From NCBI GenBank assembly GCA_039000515.1, contig JBCFYV010000012.1, forward strand, positions 1,456,005 through 1,520,004: a stretch of DNA of 64,000 nucleotides. The letters are read 5' to 3'. Positions 10,692-21,429 of the stretch are shown one piece after another. The position numbers and the translations under genes are program-made. The notes under the pieces were generated by a model that did no database searches, was not told where the DNA came from, and was given only the letters and a program-made list of their open reading frames with translations. Source of the DNA: Timema cristinae (taxonomy: Eukaryota > Arthropoda > Insecta > Phasmatodea > Timematidae). Numbering within the stretch: position 1 is the first letter of the stretch; every line of letters starts with the position of its first letter.

Positions 10692-11791
10692 TAGAGATGT
10701 CATTATATCTATTTTTATCAATTCCGAGTCCTGATTCCTATTTTCAAGTTCAACCTCGATTTTTCGATTCACAATTTTGATTCTTGAACATTTCCTATTC
10801 CATTAATTTTCCAAGCATCCTACCTCATATAGAAACACATTTATTCAACTTCATAGCAAACTAAAAAATATAAATAGCAATAGAACACAATTCATACATA
10901 ATTAATAATATAATTAGGAACTACAATAGTAAGCGTGTAATTTTACCAACAAATAAAACCTCGCCAAGTCAAACATTTATAAATAATTTAAAAAGTATAT
11001 AATAAACAACTGTCATAAACACATGTCCTCTAAATTTCCTATATAAGGGCCACGGCGTACTAGGTGACCGTTCACGCGACCAATGAGAATGCTTATAGTA
11101 AATGGATCAGCGCACACTTTACTGTAGCAACCAGCACGGGATAGTGGGTGGCATGCAGCCATAAGCTCACTGGCAGTTGAAACAAGAGTGGCCAGTCATC
11201 TCCAGATATCACACATGATCAGTTTGTGCAGTGAACATGCTTTTCCTAACATACAATAATTATTTTTTACCCTTTTGAACATGGAAAAAGGTCATAACGT
11301 TAATACTGATCGCTTAAATCTAGGAAATGAAAATCGTCCAGCCATTTGGAACTTAACTAGTGAAGACTATTATAATATAAATGAAAGTGCTGGTGACAAC
11401 TTGTTTGGTGGCGCAGAATCAACAAGTACCACAATGCTGCTACTTGTTCCTTGTTCATTTTCTGACCCAGAGATAGAGAAAAATAGGAAAGATGGTTGGT
11501 ATGACCTGGTCGCTTCCTTGGCCATGGCAGCTGGTCGCACAACATGCTCACCCAGTGTGCAGTGGCCCTAACATTGTTAACTGAACCAAAACCTATAGCA
11601 AATATCTAAATATAATTAACTAATATAGAAATAATTGATTACCTTCTACTTAACCTCATTTTTGTCATTATTTTTAGTTTTAGTTTTCATTGAGAGCTAA
11701 GAATCGAAGTATAAAGAATTGTAATATTAAGATCGATTCTTTCAATAACAGTATGAATCAAAGTATTGAAAAATCAAACTTGACATCCCCA
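10692..11791. mobile_element. hAT-superfamily element, about 1.1 kb, with perfect 8 bp target duplication
   Basis: Ends TAGAGATGTCA and TGACATCCCCA are inverted repeats. They are flanked by the identical 8-mer gttttaac at 10684-10691 and 11792-11799, the duplication length of hAT elements. No hAT transposase is recognisable inside, so it is probably a non-autonomous derivative. Both subterminal regions are rich in CGATT/GATTC words. It lies in the SLC28 intron, with its near duplication 38 bp from the 3' splice site at 10645. Confidence 0.85.
11275..11571 (+). CDS. 98-codon open frame of unknown function inside the hAT element
   Basis: The frame begins near MEKGHNVNTDRLNLGNENRP and is the only sizeable frame in the element. 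It has no domain or membrane segment that I recognise. Its acidic, Asn/Ser-rich middle could be the remnant of a first transposase exon or of captured sequence. A 64-codon frame overlaps on the other strand, so chance is a real possibility. Confidence 0.2.
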   Translation: MNMEKGHNVNTDRLNLGNENRPAIWNLTSEDYYNINESAGDNLFGGAESTSTTMLLLVPCSFSDPEIEKNRKDGWYDLVASLAMAAGRTTCSPSVQWP

Positions 11792-11799
11792 GTTTTAAC

Positions 11800-14700
11800 A
11801 CTTTTAAAGGAAGTGTGATAATTTATTATCAACCAAAATAAATACACTTAACATTACCTAAGGCTATTATTATAATATTTTATTTTTGTTTCGTGGTGAA
11901 TGTCCTTCCAAATGTGTTGGGAATAATTCAGATACACCACTTTTATTGGTTGTTTAAAACGTTAACATGAAACAAAATTACTTGTTTTCAGACTTCTCTC
12001 TTCCCCTCCAACCCAAAACACACACACTTTACACCCATTTTCCACAGTTGTCATTTTGACTGTCACAAAAATATTTTCAATATTTGGGTCTAACACATCA
12101 GAAAATGACTTACAAACTTGCTTGAATTAAAATAAAATATAACTACCTACACATCTTACCTATAAAGGTGGGGTGAACATTCCCACAAGCTTAAGGTCTT
12201 CATATCAACTTGTTACATTTTATCATATACGAATTGACAAACATTATATGAATAACACATGAAAAGGTGGTTCAACTATTGAATTCCATTCAATTCTCAA
12301 CATACCAGCGATATAATGGATAACTATACAAACAAATATTAAAAGTACAGGATTATAGGTAGCAACATTGAAAAACTTGTTAAGTGGATGAAAATTAAAA
12401 GAGCCCGCCCCCCTTTTTGTTGTTGTTATAGGGGTGAAAAGGAGGGCAAAGTAATTTTTTGAATATCTTGAAAAATAGTAATTTTTTCAAATATTGTGCT
12501 ATATACTTATTTGAAGCTTATGAAATTGCATTCAATTTTTTTTTTAAGTTTATGTATGATAAATATTGACCGACATAAGAAGACTTTTAATCATCTCCTT
12601 TTTCTACTCCTATCAAATATTCATCTTTTTTCTGTGGATAAACTGTTAAAAATTGAAAATTATTTGGTTTATGTTGAAGGTTGTTGCACCCCCTTCAATT
12701 GGCTACTATACATTATTCTACTATGAAAATTGACAATGTTATATTATTATTAGCACCGCGTCTTACTACCCGTTCGGGTTATACGCAACAATGCTATAAT
12801 ATGCAGAAATGTTATATTCATTAAAAAAATGTATAGTGTATAACTACATATATATATAAAATCTTTGAAATCTTTTAGTAATTATATAAAAAACATAGAA
12901 ATATGTAAGTTGGTTATAATATAATTTAATAATGAACAAATAAATTATTTGTTCATATTTTTATAAAAATTAACTTTTTTTTCCCAGTATGTTATGAAAT
13001 TTTATTTAAACAAATACAGTGCTAACAATCTTTTAAATGCAATTTAAAGCTGAGTAAATAATCTTTAAAAAGGTGGATGTTTTATTCAATTATCACAATT
13101 TTAGCTTTCAAAATAGCAATTATAAATGAGCTATAGAATCAAAAATTGGTCCAGCATACTTTGACATCTAATGTAAAAACTACAGGATCATGGATTTTTT
13201 TAAAGTGATTTTAAGTTCAAAGATTATGTACGTTAACTTAACTTATTTTTAAATTTTTCTAAGAAAATCTGACAGTTTTGTGTTAATAACTTGAATACTA
13301 GATACTCATTTTAAGCAACAATTTTGATGCAGTTGAATTAAAATTAAGGACATTTCCTAAATTGTAATGGTTTTTCCTTCTTCTTTTTGCGATGACTGTG
13401 AATGAAGTGAGAAACGTCAATTATATATTATATATATATATATATATCATCACCTCCTACTCAAAATATATTAAATCTCAGAAAAATTCTAGAATGAATA
13501 TTAGTCATATTTAAGCATTTAAAATAATAATTTAAAAGATGTTGGATTAAATATGAGTTACACAATGTAAAAGGCAAAGATTTTTACTTTTAAAAAACCT
13601 TGCTTTTAATCATGATCAGCAATGCCTATTAAATTCAATTTTGGCTCAAAGTTAAATTTATATTATTATAGTTTTTTTTAATGTTCTTTCAAATTTATGT
13701 AGCTGAATACAAGTTGCTTTTAAAATAAACATAATTTTGTATTTATTTGTGTTTATATAATTACATTGTTATTTTTTTATTTATTTTTTGTCAAGATTGA
13801 ATTCAGAATAATTTACTGTTGTTAATTTACCTAAAGTTTTAAAAGCTACCAAGTCTTTTAAAAACAAATTGATTGTAAAATATACGTATCCCATACAATT
13901 TTAAAGTTGACAACTTAATGACATTTGTCACATGCTAATTTTGACATAAGATTTATATTCATGGACTTATGAAAGAGCGACTTCATTTTCACAAAATTCA
14001 CAAATTTTTCAAAAAGTAGATGTCAAGATTGACAGCTATCAACTGTTAAATTTTAATTTAGATACAATGTTCATCCATCATCACTGACAAAAAACATTGG
14101 GATATAAATTTTAAGTACATTCCATCAGGCAGAAAAGAAATGGTATGCATAGTGTAAAATATTTATTTTCACAAAAATTGACTTTTGGACATTTTTTGCC
14201 CATAATTTGGTCAGTTTTTGTTGTAAAACAATGTCAGAAAAATAAAGGGGCTTCACTAACCTTGAACATATGTTGAAGTATTTTTTATTTGACACCTTGT
14301 TTCAACAAAAAATAGAAGGTGAAAGACATTTTGCAAGGGGTGAGATAAGTAAATATCAAAAAATTATATAGGCCAATTTTGATCATAATACAAAACAAAC
14401 AAACTGAAGGTAATTTTATCATTTTCAAATAAGTTGATGTGATGATAGTTGAGAAACCCTTTATTTTTTGAGATATTTACAAAAAAAAACACTTTGTCCA
14501 CCAGCTACCCCTCTTTAACACAAGAAAAGGATCTTTTAATTCTCATAGAAGATTCAATTTCATCAAAAGTAAATATTTTTAGATATGTATTTAATTTTAC
14601 ATCCACTTCAGTGATTTTTCCTTGTTAAAATAAATTTTGAGATACTTTTCCTGAACTATAAAGCATTTATTTACTTACACATATTTGCATGTATTTAAAA

Positions 14701-15036
14701 GTTAGGTGCTGTGATGGTCATGACTTGTGATAAATATTAAACTTTGCTAATTTTATCAGTTATAGAAGATGAAACATCTGCATATAGCAACTGCTAAGTA
14801 CATAATGTAATGGTGAGTAACAAGCTAGGAGTATTGTAGGATTTGGTATGGAATATATCTTTAGAAAATACATATTTTTTTTAGGTCAAAATTGATAACA
14901 TTTTCCTATTTTATAAGTGTTATTCTGTAAGAATTGATAATAGCTATAAAAAGTGAAAACTGTCAGATAAGGTTCTTTCTATAAAAATTTGGCCCCCAGT
15001 TGGTGTTTTCTTTTTACCAAAAGTGTGTTTTCTCAC
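11800..15036 (-). other. Large SLC28 intron, AT-rich, no other gene
   Basis: This lies between the exons at 15037-15235 and 10474-10645. It has long T and A tracts, an AT dinucleotide run at 13420-13448, a SINE tail at 12742-12787, and many TTTGAAAAA/GATATTT words from 12400 to 14560 that suggest an old unclassified repeat. I see no open frame with a domain. Confidence 0.6.
12742..12787 (-). repeat. SINE 3' tail fragment
   Basis: (TTA)n is followed by TAGCACCGCGTCTTACTACC and CGTTCGGGTTATACGCA, the 3' end shared by SINE-A and SINE-B, and then ordinary sequence. It is an extremely 5'-truncated copy. Confidence 0.8.
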
Positions 15037-15235
15037 CCTGTTTGACATGGTGGGAGATAGCAACAGCAAAGTACACCAACAGACAAACGTTGAGTAACAC
15101 CAGTGTCAGTCGTTGAAGAAGTTGTTTGTGTCTCTTGTAGAATCGACCTAGTGATGCCCAGAAAGCACCCACTGCTCTTGAGAATATGTCACCCTTTCTT
15201 GCAACTTTCTTAGTAATACTGCTTGGGACATCCTC
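15037..15235 (-). CDS. SLC28-type nucleoside transporter, exon 2 of those visible
   Basis: The 199-nt exon encodes 66 full codons plus one base. It opens EDVPSSITKKVARKGDIFSR, then a basic amphipathic stretch (WASLGRFYKRHKQLLQR), then the first membrane helix (LTLVLLNVCLLVYFAVAIS) and HHVKQ. The pattern of K/R-x-H-K followed by a helix is what animal CNTs show at their first membrane segment. The acceptor is ATGCCATCAG|GAG with a weak pyrimidine tract, and the donor is CAGG|GTGAGA. Phases agree with the upstream exon (phase 0) and the downstream one (phase 1). Confidence 0.8.
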
Positions 15236-16375
15236 CTGATGGCATAAATTGACCATTACATTAATAATGTGTCATTTTGTCTTTTTGCCTTCCTTGAATA
15301 ACTGACCTCGCTTTTTATCACCAGCTATGGTAGCAGAAGAAGATTTAGTAGCTTACAGTAAAACCAATCGAAATTCTGCACAGATGTAAGTGCTGAGGCT
15401 GCATTAGGATATTAAGTGTTGCCGTACCACTTCTAAATATTTTTGGGTTTTCATGTTTTAATCTCACCTGTCAATTATTTATCTTTGCTATATATCAGTC
15501 TTCCAAAGCAGGAGCGGAGAAAAACTGACAAGGTGTTAGTACTTCTATTAGCGTGCTATGTTCACATGGTTTTTAAATAGGCCTAATAAATTATTGTTTG
15601 AAAATTAATTTGAAACTTTCACTAATTTATTTGATTGTCATTTTTACAAAACAACACAAAGAGCTAGCATCTCAATAAATTTCACCTGTGTTTGTGGTTG
15701 TGCTGCATTTAAAAAAATTAGTACATTTAACATTAATGTGATAACAGCCAAATCAAAGGAGTATGAGTGAGGTGGATAGCTTAGCGAGGAAAATCCTTAT
15801 TAGCATGGAAAGAGAATGGGAAAAAATACAATGATAAATCACAACCTTATCTACCGTTCAATATTTACCAAGTACACTGCTTGGGCACCATTGTGGGTAC
15901 TAAGCTAGGAGGACAGTATCATGCTAATGAAGAAATCATTTGACACGTGTTCACCTCTTCAACACATGGCGTTAAATGAGAATATGGCAACACAGCAGTC
16001 AAGTGACTTTTAATGTTCTCCTGGTACTGCATGATGTCACATCCACTATGGTTGATTCATACCGAGTAGTCTAGTATAGAATGCAACATACTTTGAAGAC
16101 CTTTCTCTAATAACTTAAGTTGTTGTGAAATTACAGAACTAAGCCAAAGGTTTCGATATCATTTCTCATATCCAGGTATAATTTTTTTGGATAGACATTT
16201 GAAAAATATTTGTGAAAGACACATAGGTTAATCTCTACTCAATGTTTATTTCAATTTATTGATTATTAAAATGGTTAAGTTTTTTCTAGCCCTATAAGAT
16301 ATGTACATTTTTCAAAAATATGGGTAAGAAGATATTGATGGAAGTAAAAAAACAAACTCCACGACTATAACTTGC
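15236..16375 (-). other. SLC28 intron bounded by a GC donor
   Basis: A 1140-bp intron. Weak SINE-B-like text may lie at 15750-15910, but it is too diverged to call. No gene is seen inside. Confidence 0.6.
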
Positions 16376-16378
16376 CTG
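16371..16378 (-). other. Probable GC-AG 5' splice site
   Basis: The minus strand reads ATACAG|GCAAGT. This matches the consensus of the rare GC-AG introns, which compensate for the T-to-C change with otherwise strong pairing to U1 RNA. Using it joins 16376-16495 to 15037-15235 in phase 0. No GT donor is nearby. Confidence 0.65.
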
Positions 16379-16495
16379 TATTGTGAAACTCTCATTGTTA
16401 GGTTGTTTTTCCTTGTCTATTTTTCTTTGGTGTAGATGTTGGTAGGGTTCTTCTTCTGATTGGTCACTTGTTGGCTTAGGCTCATTTGACACATC
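16376..16495 (-). CDS. SLC28-type nucleoside transporter, exon 1 of those visible (N-terminal tail)
   Basis: This exon of exactly 40 codons follows a good acceptor (TATTCTTTTAG|GAT). It encodes a hydrophilic tail (DVSNEPKPTSDQSEEEPY ... NNESFTIQ) with no membrane segment, as expected for the cytoplasmic N-terminus of a CNT. The start codon is not in this exon and should lie at higher coordinates. I did not find it between 16500 and 21000. Assignment to the gene rests on its position, strand, acceptor and phase and not on conserved residues. Confidence 0.65.
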
Positions 16496-17082
16496 CTAAA
16501 AGAATATGAGTGTAACCATCTATGAATGAATACCTTAAGTCGACAGGTTTGGCTAAGCGCTTGCTAGATGCTAATACAATAGGCTGTGGTTCATAAACTG
16601 GCTGGGTTGGACTGAGGGTGAATTTGTTTCATTTTCTCTCCAGGCAAAGAACAAACCTGGGACATTTAGATCAATAAGCAGATCTTCTCCTGAATGATTT
16701 AAGGTGCTAAGATACATACTGTAAATTAAAAAAAAAAAAAACCTGCCATGACTAAACCCATGACTTTCTGCCTTTGATGGTATCTAGGGACGGGGGTGGG
16801 GAGTGTAGTTCCACCAAATGAGGGCTCCTAAGCGTTTATTCTGTACCCCCATTAAAAGTCTCCAAGTTTCTCGTTTGAAACCTGGCTAAGAAATCTACAT
16901 GGGCATTTTATCAGGTTATAATGATCTAGGCTTAAATAATTATCACCTAAGTGTTCTCTTTATGACCTCGTCAACAGAATATGTGGTCACATAGTCTAAG
17001 GTGGCAAGCTCACACTAACCAGGATTGCTGGCAAGTGGCAGATTGAGGTTTAAATTTTGGTAGAGCTCACTATGGATGTAAT
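16496..17082. other. Non-coding, possible diverged tRNA-derived repeat
   Basis: Text at about 16540-16700 (GGTTTGGCTAAGCGCTTGCT, then ATTTTCTCTCCAGGCAAAG) faintly resembles a plus-strand SINE-B copy. Otherwise nothing is recognised. The first SLC28 exon could be farther right. Confidence 0.3.
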
Positions 17083-18098
17083 TAGTGGTGTCACCTCAGG
17101 GCAAGCACTGCTTGCCTTTGCTTTACAATTAGTAATTATTATTATTTTTAAATATACTCCAAGCATCAATGTGCTTGAAATAAATTTTCCCGCACATGCC
17201 AGTGACCGTAACATGTACGCAAGACATGCACTAGTCCGTCATATCGTGGTTGAAAGTCTATATTTTTCCGTCTTTCACCTCATATCTTTACCTAGTGTAT
17301 TTCTTATTTGTGACGTCATATATCTCGGAGGTGAGGAAGGGGAAGAGCTGTGGGACTCGGATAAGGATGCAAGTAACCAAGTTGCTGACTTTTCAACACC
17401 CGAAGTTATGCTCAAAGGTTAACGACTATAACCTAAGAAACTGAAAGATACAATCGCATAACCCTCACTTCCCCTTTCATAACAAAGAACTAACCTGGCA
17501 CGTGCTTACACATCTTTTGGGAAGTTTGTTGCAACAAGTGCTTTTGTTTTGATGTGTGTCAGTGAAAGCTAATAAATGAAAGTTAATGTTTTATATACAT
17601 ATAATAAATAACACGATAATGAGTGAAGTTAGTGGAGTGAGCGGCTCTCCATGTGCATTATTTGTAGTATAAAACATACATCTTTTGCCGTACGAAGTTT
17701 TGAAGAACGTGTCGAAATAGTATTGGAAGATCCATTTCTAAGTTAAATATAACCACATTAAGAAAAAAGGATGGCTTTATTAGGCATTTTAATAAAAAAC
17801 ATTAATTCTAAGTATTCTTGACTAACTGGGTGTGGTTCAGAAAATAAATTGAACTGTTGGCCTTGTTTGCTGTTTACCAAAACGGACAAAACTACGTGGA
17901 CAAAGAGTGGCTACAATGATCTAAACAATCTTTGCAATGCAGTTCAAAGGCATGGAAGATCAGAATCTCATATAAATGCATTTATTACCTTAAAAGAATT
18001 TGTAAAAAATAGGGTAGATCTTTCACTCTAATGACAAAAATATTAGCATTGAACAACACAATGCTAAGGTAAAAAAAAAAGTTAAGTTTTGAAGTGCC

Positions 18099-18112
18099 TA
18101 ATAAGCGCTGTA
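18099..18112 (+). repeat. Target-site duplication, left copy (SINE-A insertion)
   Basis: The 14-mer taataagcgctgta is repeated exactly at 18400-18413, on the other side of the SINE. Confidence 0.9.
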
Positions 18113-18399
18113 GGGTGACCTGGTGGTCTAGGGGTAAGGTGTCAGACTTCTGTGCTAGCGGCCGGGGTTCAATCCTCGGTCCCGGCAAAGATTTATCTGA
18201 TTACAAACCCTTCCTTCACCTCTGACAAGACATCTTGTGAATGTGTGGAATGCCAGGTCACCACCGTGGTTCGGATTCCACGTTAAACTGTAGGTCCTTC
18301 ATTTCATCTCACAATCACCCTACCATTACACATTAGCGTAAGTGCGTATAACCCGAACGGGTAGTAAGACGCGGTGCTAGTAATAATAATAATAATATA
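18113..18399 (+). repeat. Full-length SINE-A (tRNA-derived) with 14 bp target duplication
   Basis: The head GGTGACCTGGTGGTCTAGGG (RNA polymerase III box A type) and GGGGTTCAATCCTCGG (box B) resemble a tRNA, closest by eye to the tRNA-Glu type. A unique body follows, then the shared end CCCGAACGGGTAGTAAGACG and (TAA)n. Perfect 14 bp flanking repeats indicate a recent insertion by LINE machinery. It interrupts the hAT transposase remnant. Confidence 0.92.
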
Positions 18400-20315
18400 T
18401 AATAAGCGCTGTATGTTATTTGAGCACTCAAGAACTGGCATTTCGTGGTGATGTCGAGTCATTTAATTCTAAACTTAAGGGAAATTATGTTGAGCTCCTA
18501 AAATTGATTTCTGATTACGATTCAATTTTAGACCAGCATTTAGAATCGTCTACTGTATTCACTGGGCTATCAGCTGGAATACAAAATGACCTCATTGAAT
18601 CAATTAAACTGTTTTAATAAATGAAATCATAAAAGAAATTCAAAATGCAAAATCTGTGTCTATTTTATAAAATGGAACATCAGACATCTCAAAACTTCTA
18701 CAACTATCGACTATGTTTCGATATGTGTCTTCTGATGGTGAAATTATTAAACAATTTTTTTTTTGTTTCACAGATGTTTCTGCTAACAGATCTGCCACTG
18801 CATTGGCTAATGATGTAACACAGGTAGTGACAGCTGTAGGGTGTGGGGACAAGCTTGTTGCACAATGCTGTGATGGGGCTGTAGTAATGTCTGGGGAAAT
18901 AAATGGTAGTCGGAAACTTGTTCGCAATCCATTTCCAAGCATTGTTTGTTCATTGTCTAGCTCATGTCCTTAACTTTGTTTTAACTAAGCCAGTTAATAA
19001 TATTAGTTTAGTGTAAGGTGTTTTTTAGTGCAATAAGCGGACTTGTATGATTTTTTCCCTATTCTTGTAAGCGAACTTCATTCTTAAATAAAATTGTTAG
19101 AAAAAGACTACCCAGTGTAGCACCAACTCGATGGAACTATTGAGAAATACTGTGATGAACTATTGAGAAAGCCTGATAGAAGGGTTGGAAACAATAATGG
19201 GATAGTGAAACTATTGCTGTTGCTAAAGGGTTCATCCACTTTCTAAAATATATTTAGATTATTTATCTAAATATATTTAAATTTATTTGCTAAATTTACT
19301 CTCCCAGATTTTTGACCACACTGAGCATCTTTTTAAAATTTTGCAAACAAAAATATATGTCGTTTTCCTTAAAACTGAGGTTTAAGAAACTAAAAAGATC
19401 TTGTCAAATTTTAGGCTCATATCTGATGACATTCATTCCAAAACACTACAAATGGGGCTAGAACCAGACAAAAGTGGACGTAAACTGAAATTATGAAAAG
19501 TTCATTGTGAAGTAATTGATAACATTGCCATACAAATACAAACATGCTTTGAGAAAATTAACAATCTAACATTTTTCGAACTGTTAAATTCATAATTTAA
19601 TGAATACAAACAATAACTTCCTAATAAACAAATAAATTCTTTGATTGGAAACTATGGAAAATATTTTGACACAAGAAGATTGCGTTCCGAACTCAACATG
19701 ATTGACGCAAGGGAAGCAATAAAAAATAAAACTAGTGGATATGGTTAAGTATATTAGTGAAAATAATCTAGATGACACATTACAGGAGTTTAAAAACCTG
19801 TATAAATGTGTGGCAATGATCCTGACATAAACATCATCAGTTAAGATATCATTTTCAACATTAAAAATAATAAAAAGTATTTCATAAATACTATGGGACA
19901 AAATAGACTTTCTGGTTTGGCACTCTTTTCGATTGAAAAGGGTCTGCTTTTTAAATTGAAACAATGACTAGACTTCCATGAAAGAGTAATAGCAGAGTTT
20001 GTAAAAAAAGGAGAGGAGGATGGACTTTATTTACAAGCACTAGAAAAAAATACGGTGAGTAAAAGATTATTGATATTATATATATATATATATAAAAGTA
20101 ATCAAATACACTAAATAAGCTGCAAGTTGCAATAGAAGTGATTTTTTAGATACATAATTTTTATTACTTATATCTATATATAATATAGTTAATTAACACA
20201 CAATATAGTTGGTTTAAATTTAATTATTAACATAAAAGGTTTTTATGTATACGTAATGTAAAAATTGTCAGCTTTAGGCAATGCGGAACTGGGGTGGGGG
20301 ACACTGGTGGAATTT

Positions 20316-21072
20316 CTCCTCACTTGTTGAAATAAAGGGAAGCAAGATATGTTATCTAGCCTCCCCCTACCCCACATCCTCTTGAATATGCACTATAGCT
20401 TCTAGTGTGTCTTGTGTAAACCACGGTATAGAAGGACGCCCAAACCCACAATTATATAAAAAAAAGACTCCAAATAACTTCTTGAAGCATATAATATTTT
20501 TTAAATAAATCATAGGGGGACCCTAGACCCCCTACAAACCCCCTTCCGAATTTGCCTAAGAGTTTTCGTCACGAGACACTACTGGATGTAATGCATGTAA
20601 TTCATCACTGTGGTTTCCCCCCCTTGTATTTTCATGCTAATACAACTACCAGCAAGTCAATTGATCTAAGGCCGGTGTGGGCAACCCCGTCGCCAATCGC
20701 CACAAGTGGTGGATTTGAGTTTGCTAGCTCTCACAGTAAAATCAACTGTTACTTGACGAGGTGTGCTGGCTGTAACTTATTATTTCCTGCAAATCATTCT
20801 AAGGATTACACATGTGCATTGAGTTAAGATATCCAGCCAATGTTTCTGCACATTGTCAGACAAAAAGATCGTCAAATTTCACATTAAATTGTTTTACATT
20901 TTGAATTTGAACAGTTTTCCTCATTTGTGTCTGAGGCAGTTGTATCTGAGTAGTCAAGTGTACATGTTTTGAGTAAACTTGTTCAAACACTTTATTATTT
21001 TATATGTTTCATTGGGAAACCTAATTTATCAATTTTTACATGGTGGGGCGAATTTTACTTCTCATTTGCCAC
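20316..21072. other. No gene recognised; unassigned 91-codon frame
   Basis: A plus frame at 20552-20827 contains two CxxC-like pairs (TRCAGCNLLF) but matches nothing I know. It may be hAT terminal sequence. The Copia LTR begins at 21073 directly after gccac. Confidence 0.35.
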
Positions 21073-21318
21073 TGTTGGAGTCACTGACTAATATGAACGA
21101 TTTTACCACTGTATCAATCTCGAAAGGCGCTTCAGTAACGCGAGTATCAAGAGTTAGCCAATCACGCACTTTCACTGTTCAGTTGTTTTTCTTACCTGAC
21201 CGCGTCGTTTTGTGCTCACGCTAACGTTTCGTGTTAATTAGCCCACTAAGTGTATTTGTAGATTGTGTGTTCGTCTCGGATGTTAATTTTGTGTACCCTG
21301 CATTGACCTTTGCTAACA
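21073..21318 (+). repeat. Copia 5' LTR
   Basis: It starts TGTTGGAGTCACTG and ends TTTGCTAACA, giving the usual TGTT...AACA inverted ends. Its length is 246 bp, and it is followed at once by the primer site. Positions about 21155-21318 recur at 40720-40872. Confidence 0.82.
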
Positions 21319-21335
21319 GGCTATGGGCCCAGTCT
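21319..21335 (+). other. Copia primer-binding site
   Basis: GGCTATGGGCCCAGTC directly follows the LTR. It resembles the internal initiator-Met-tRNA site known from insect Copia elements (TTATGGGCCCAGTC type), with one or two differences. Confidence 0.7.
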
Positions 21336-21429
21336 TGTCACGATAATTATTGTGTGAAAAATTGGGGATCGTGAAGCACGTAACTCCAACGAACATTAAG
21401 TCTCGAAAACTCGTTAATGCGCCGCAAAG

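Larger units (their letters stand above)
17619..20054 (+). pseudogene. hAT transposase pseudogene (DUF4371, ZMYM1-like), split by a SINE
   Basis: Parts in order: a possible start MSEVSGVSGS at 17619; zinc-finger/DUF4371 entry (NCWPCLLFTK ... GYNDLNNLCNAVQRH, 17849-18029); after the SINE, STQELAFRGDVES and NYVELLKLISDYDS with VFTGLSAGIQNDLI (18420-18610); the catalytic core region ISKLLQLSTMFRYVSSDGE and ALANDVTQVV ... DGAVVMSGEING (18685-18970); a heavily broken middle part; and the C-terminal dimerisation piece MGQNRLSGLALFSIE (19890-19960) with DFHERVIAEF. Family members run several hundred residues in one frame. Here stops and frameshifts occur throughout. Removing the SINE and one copy of its duplication restores reading into STQELAFRG, so the insertion came after the element settled. 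Confidence 0.85.
17083..20315 (+). mobile_element. hAT element of the DUF4371/ZMYM1-like type, decayed
   Basis: The extent is set by the transposase remnant and by candidate ends: TAGTGGTGTCACC at 17083 on the left and GGGGGACACTGG near 20304-20315 on the right, which pair imperfectly as inverted repeats. The left end continues GGGCAAGCACTGCTTGCC, typical of these elements. No clear 8 bp duplication was found, so the ends are approximate. A stretch near 20510-20560 (GGGGACCCTAGACCCCCTAC) also looks like a hAT 3' region, so the true end may be further right. A SINE-A (18113-18399) is inserted within it. Confidence 0.6.

Noticed and set aside
17057..17422. 121-codon plus frame at the left end of the hAT element
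   Set aside because: It spans the candidate inverted terminus and the non-coding leader of the hAT. It has no domain and precedes the recognisable transposase start.
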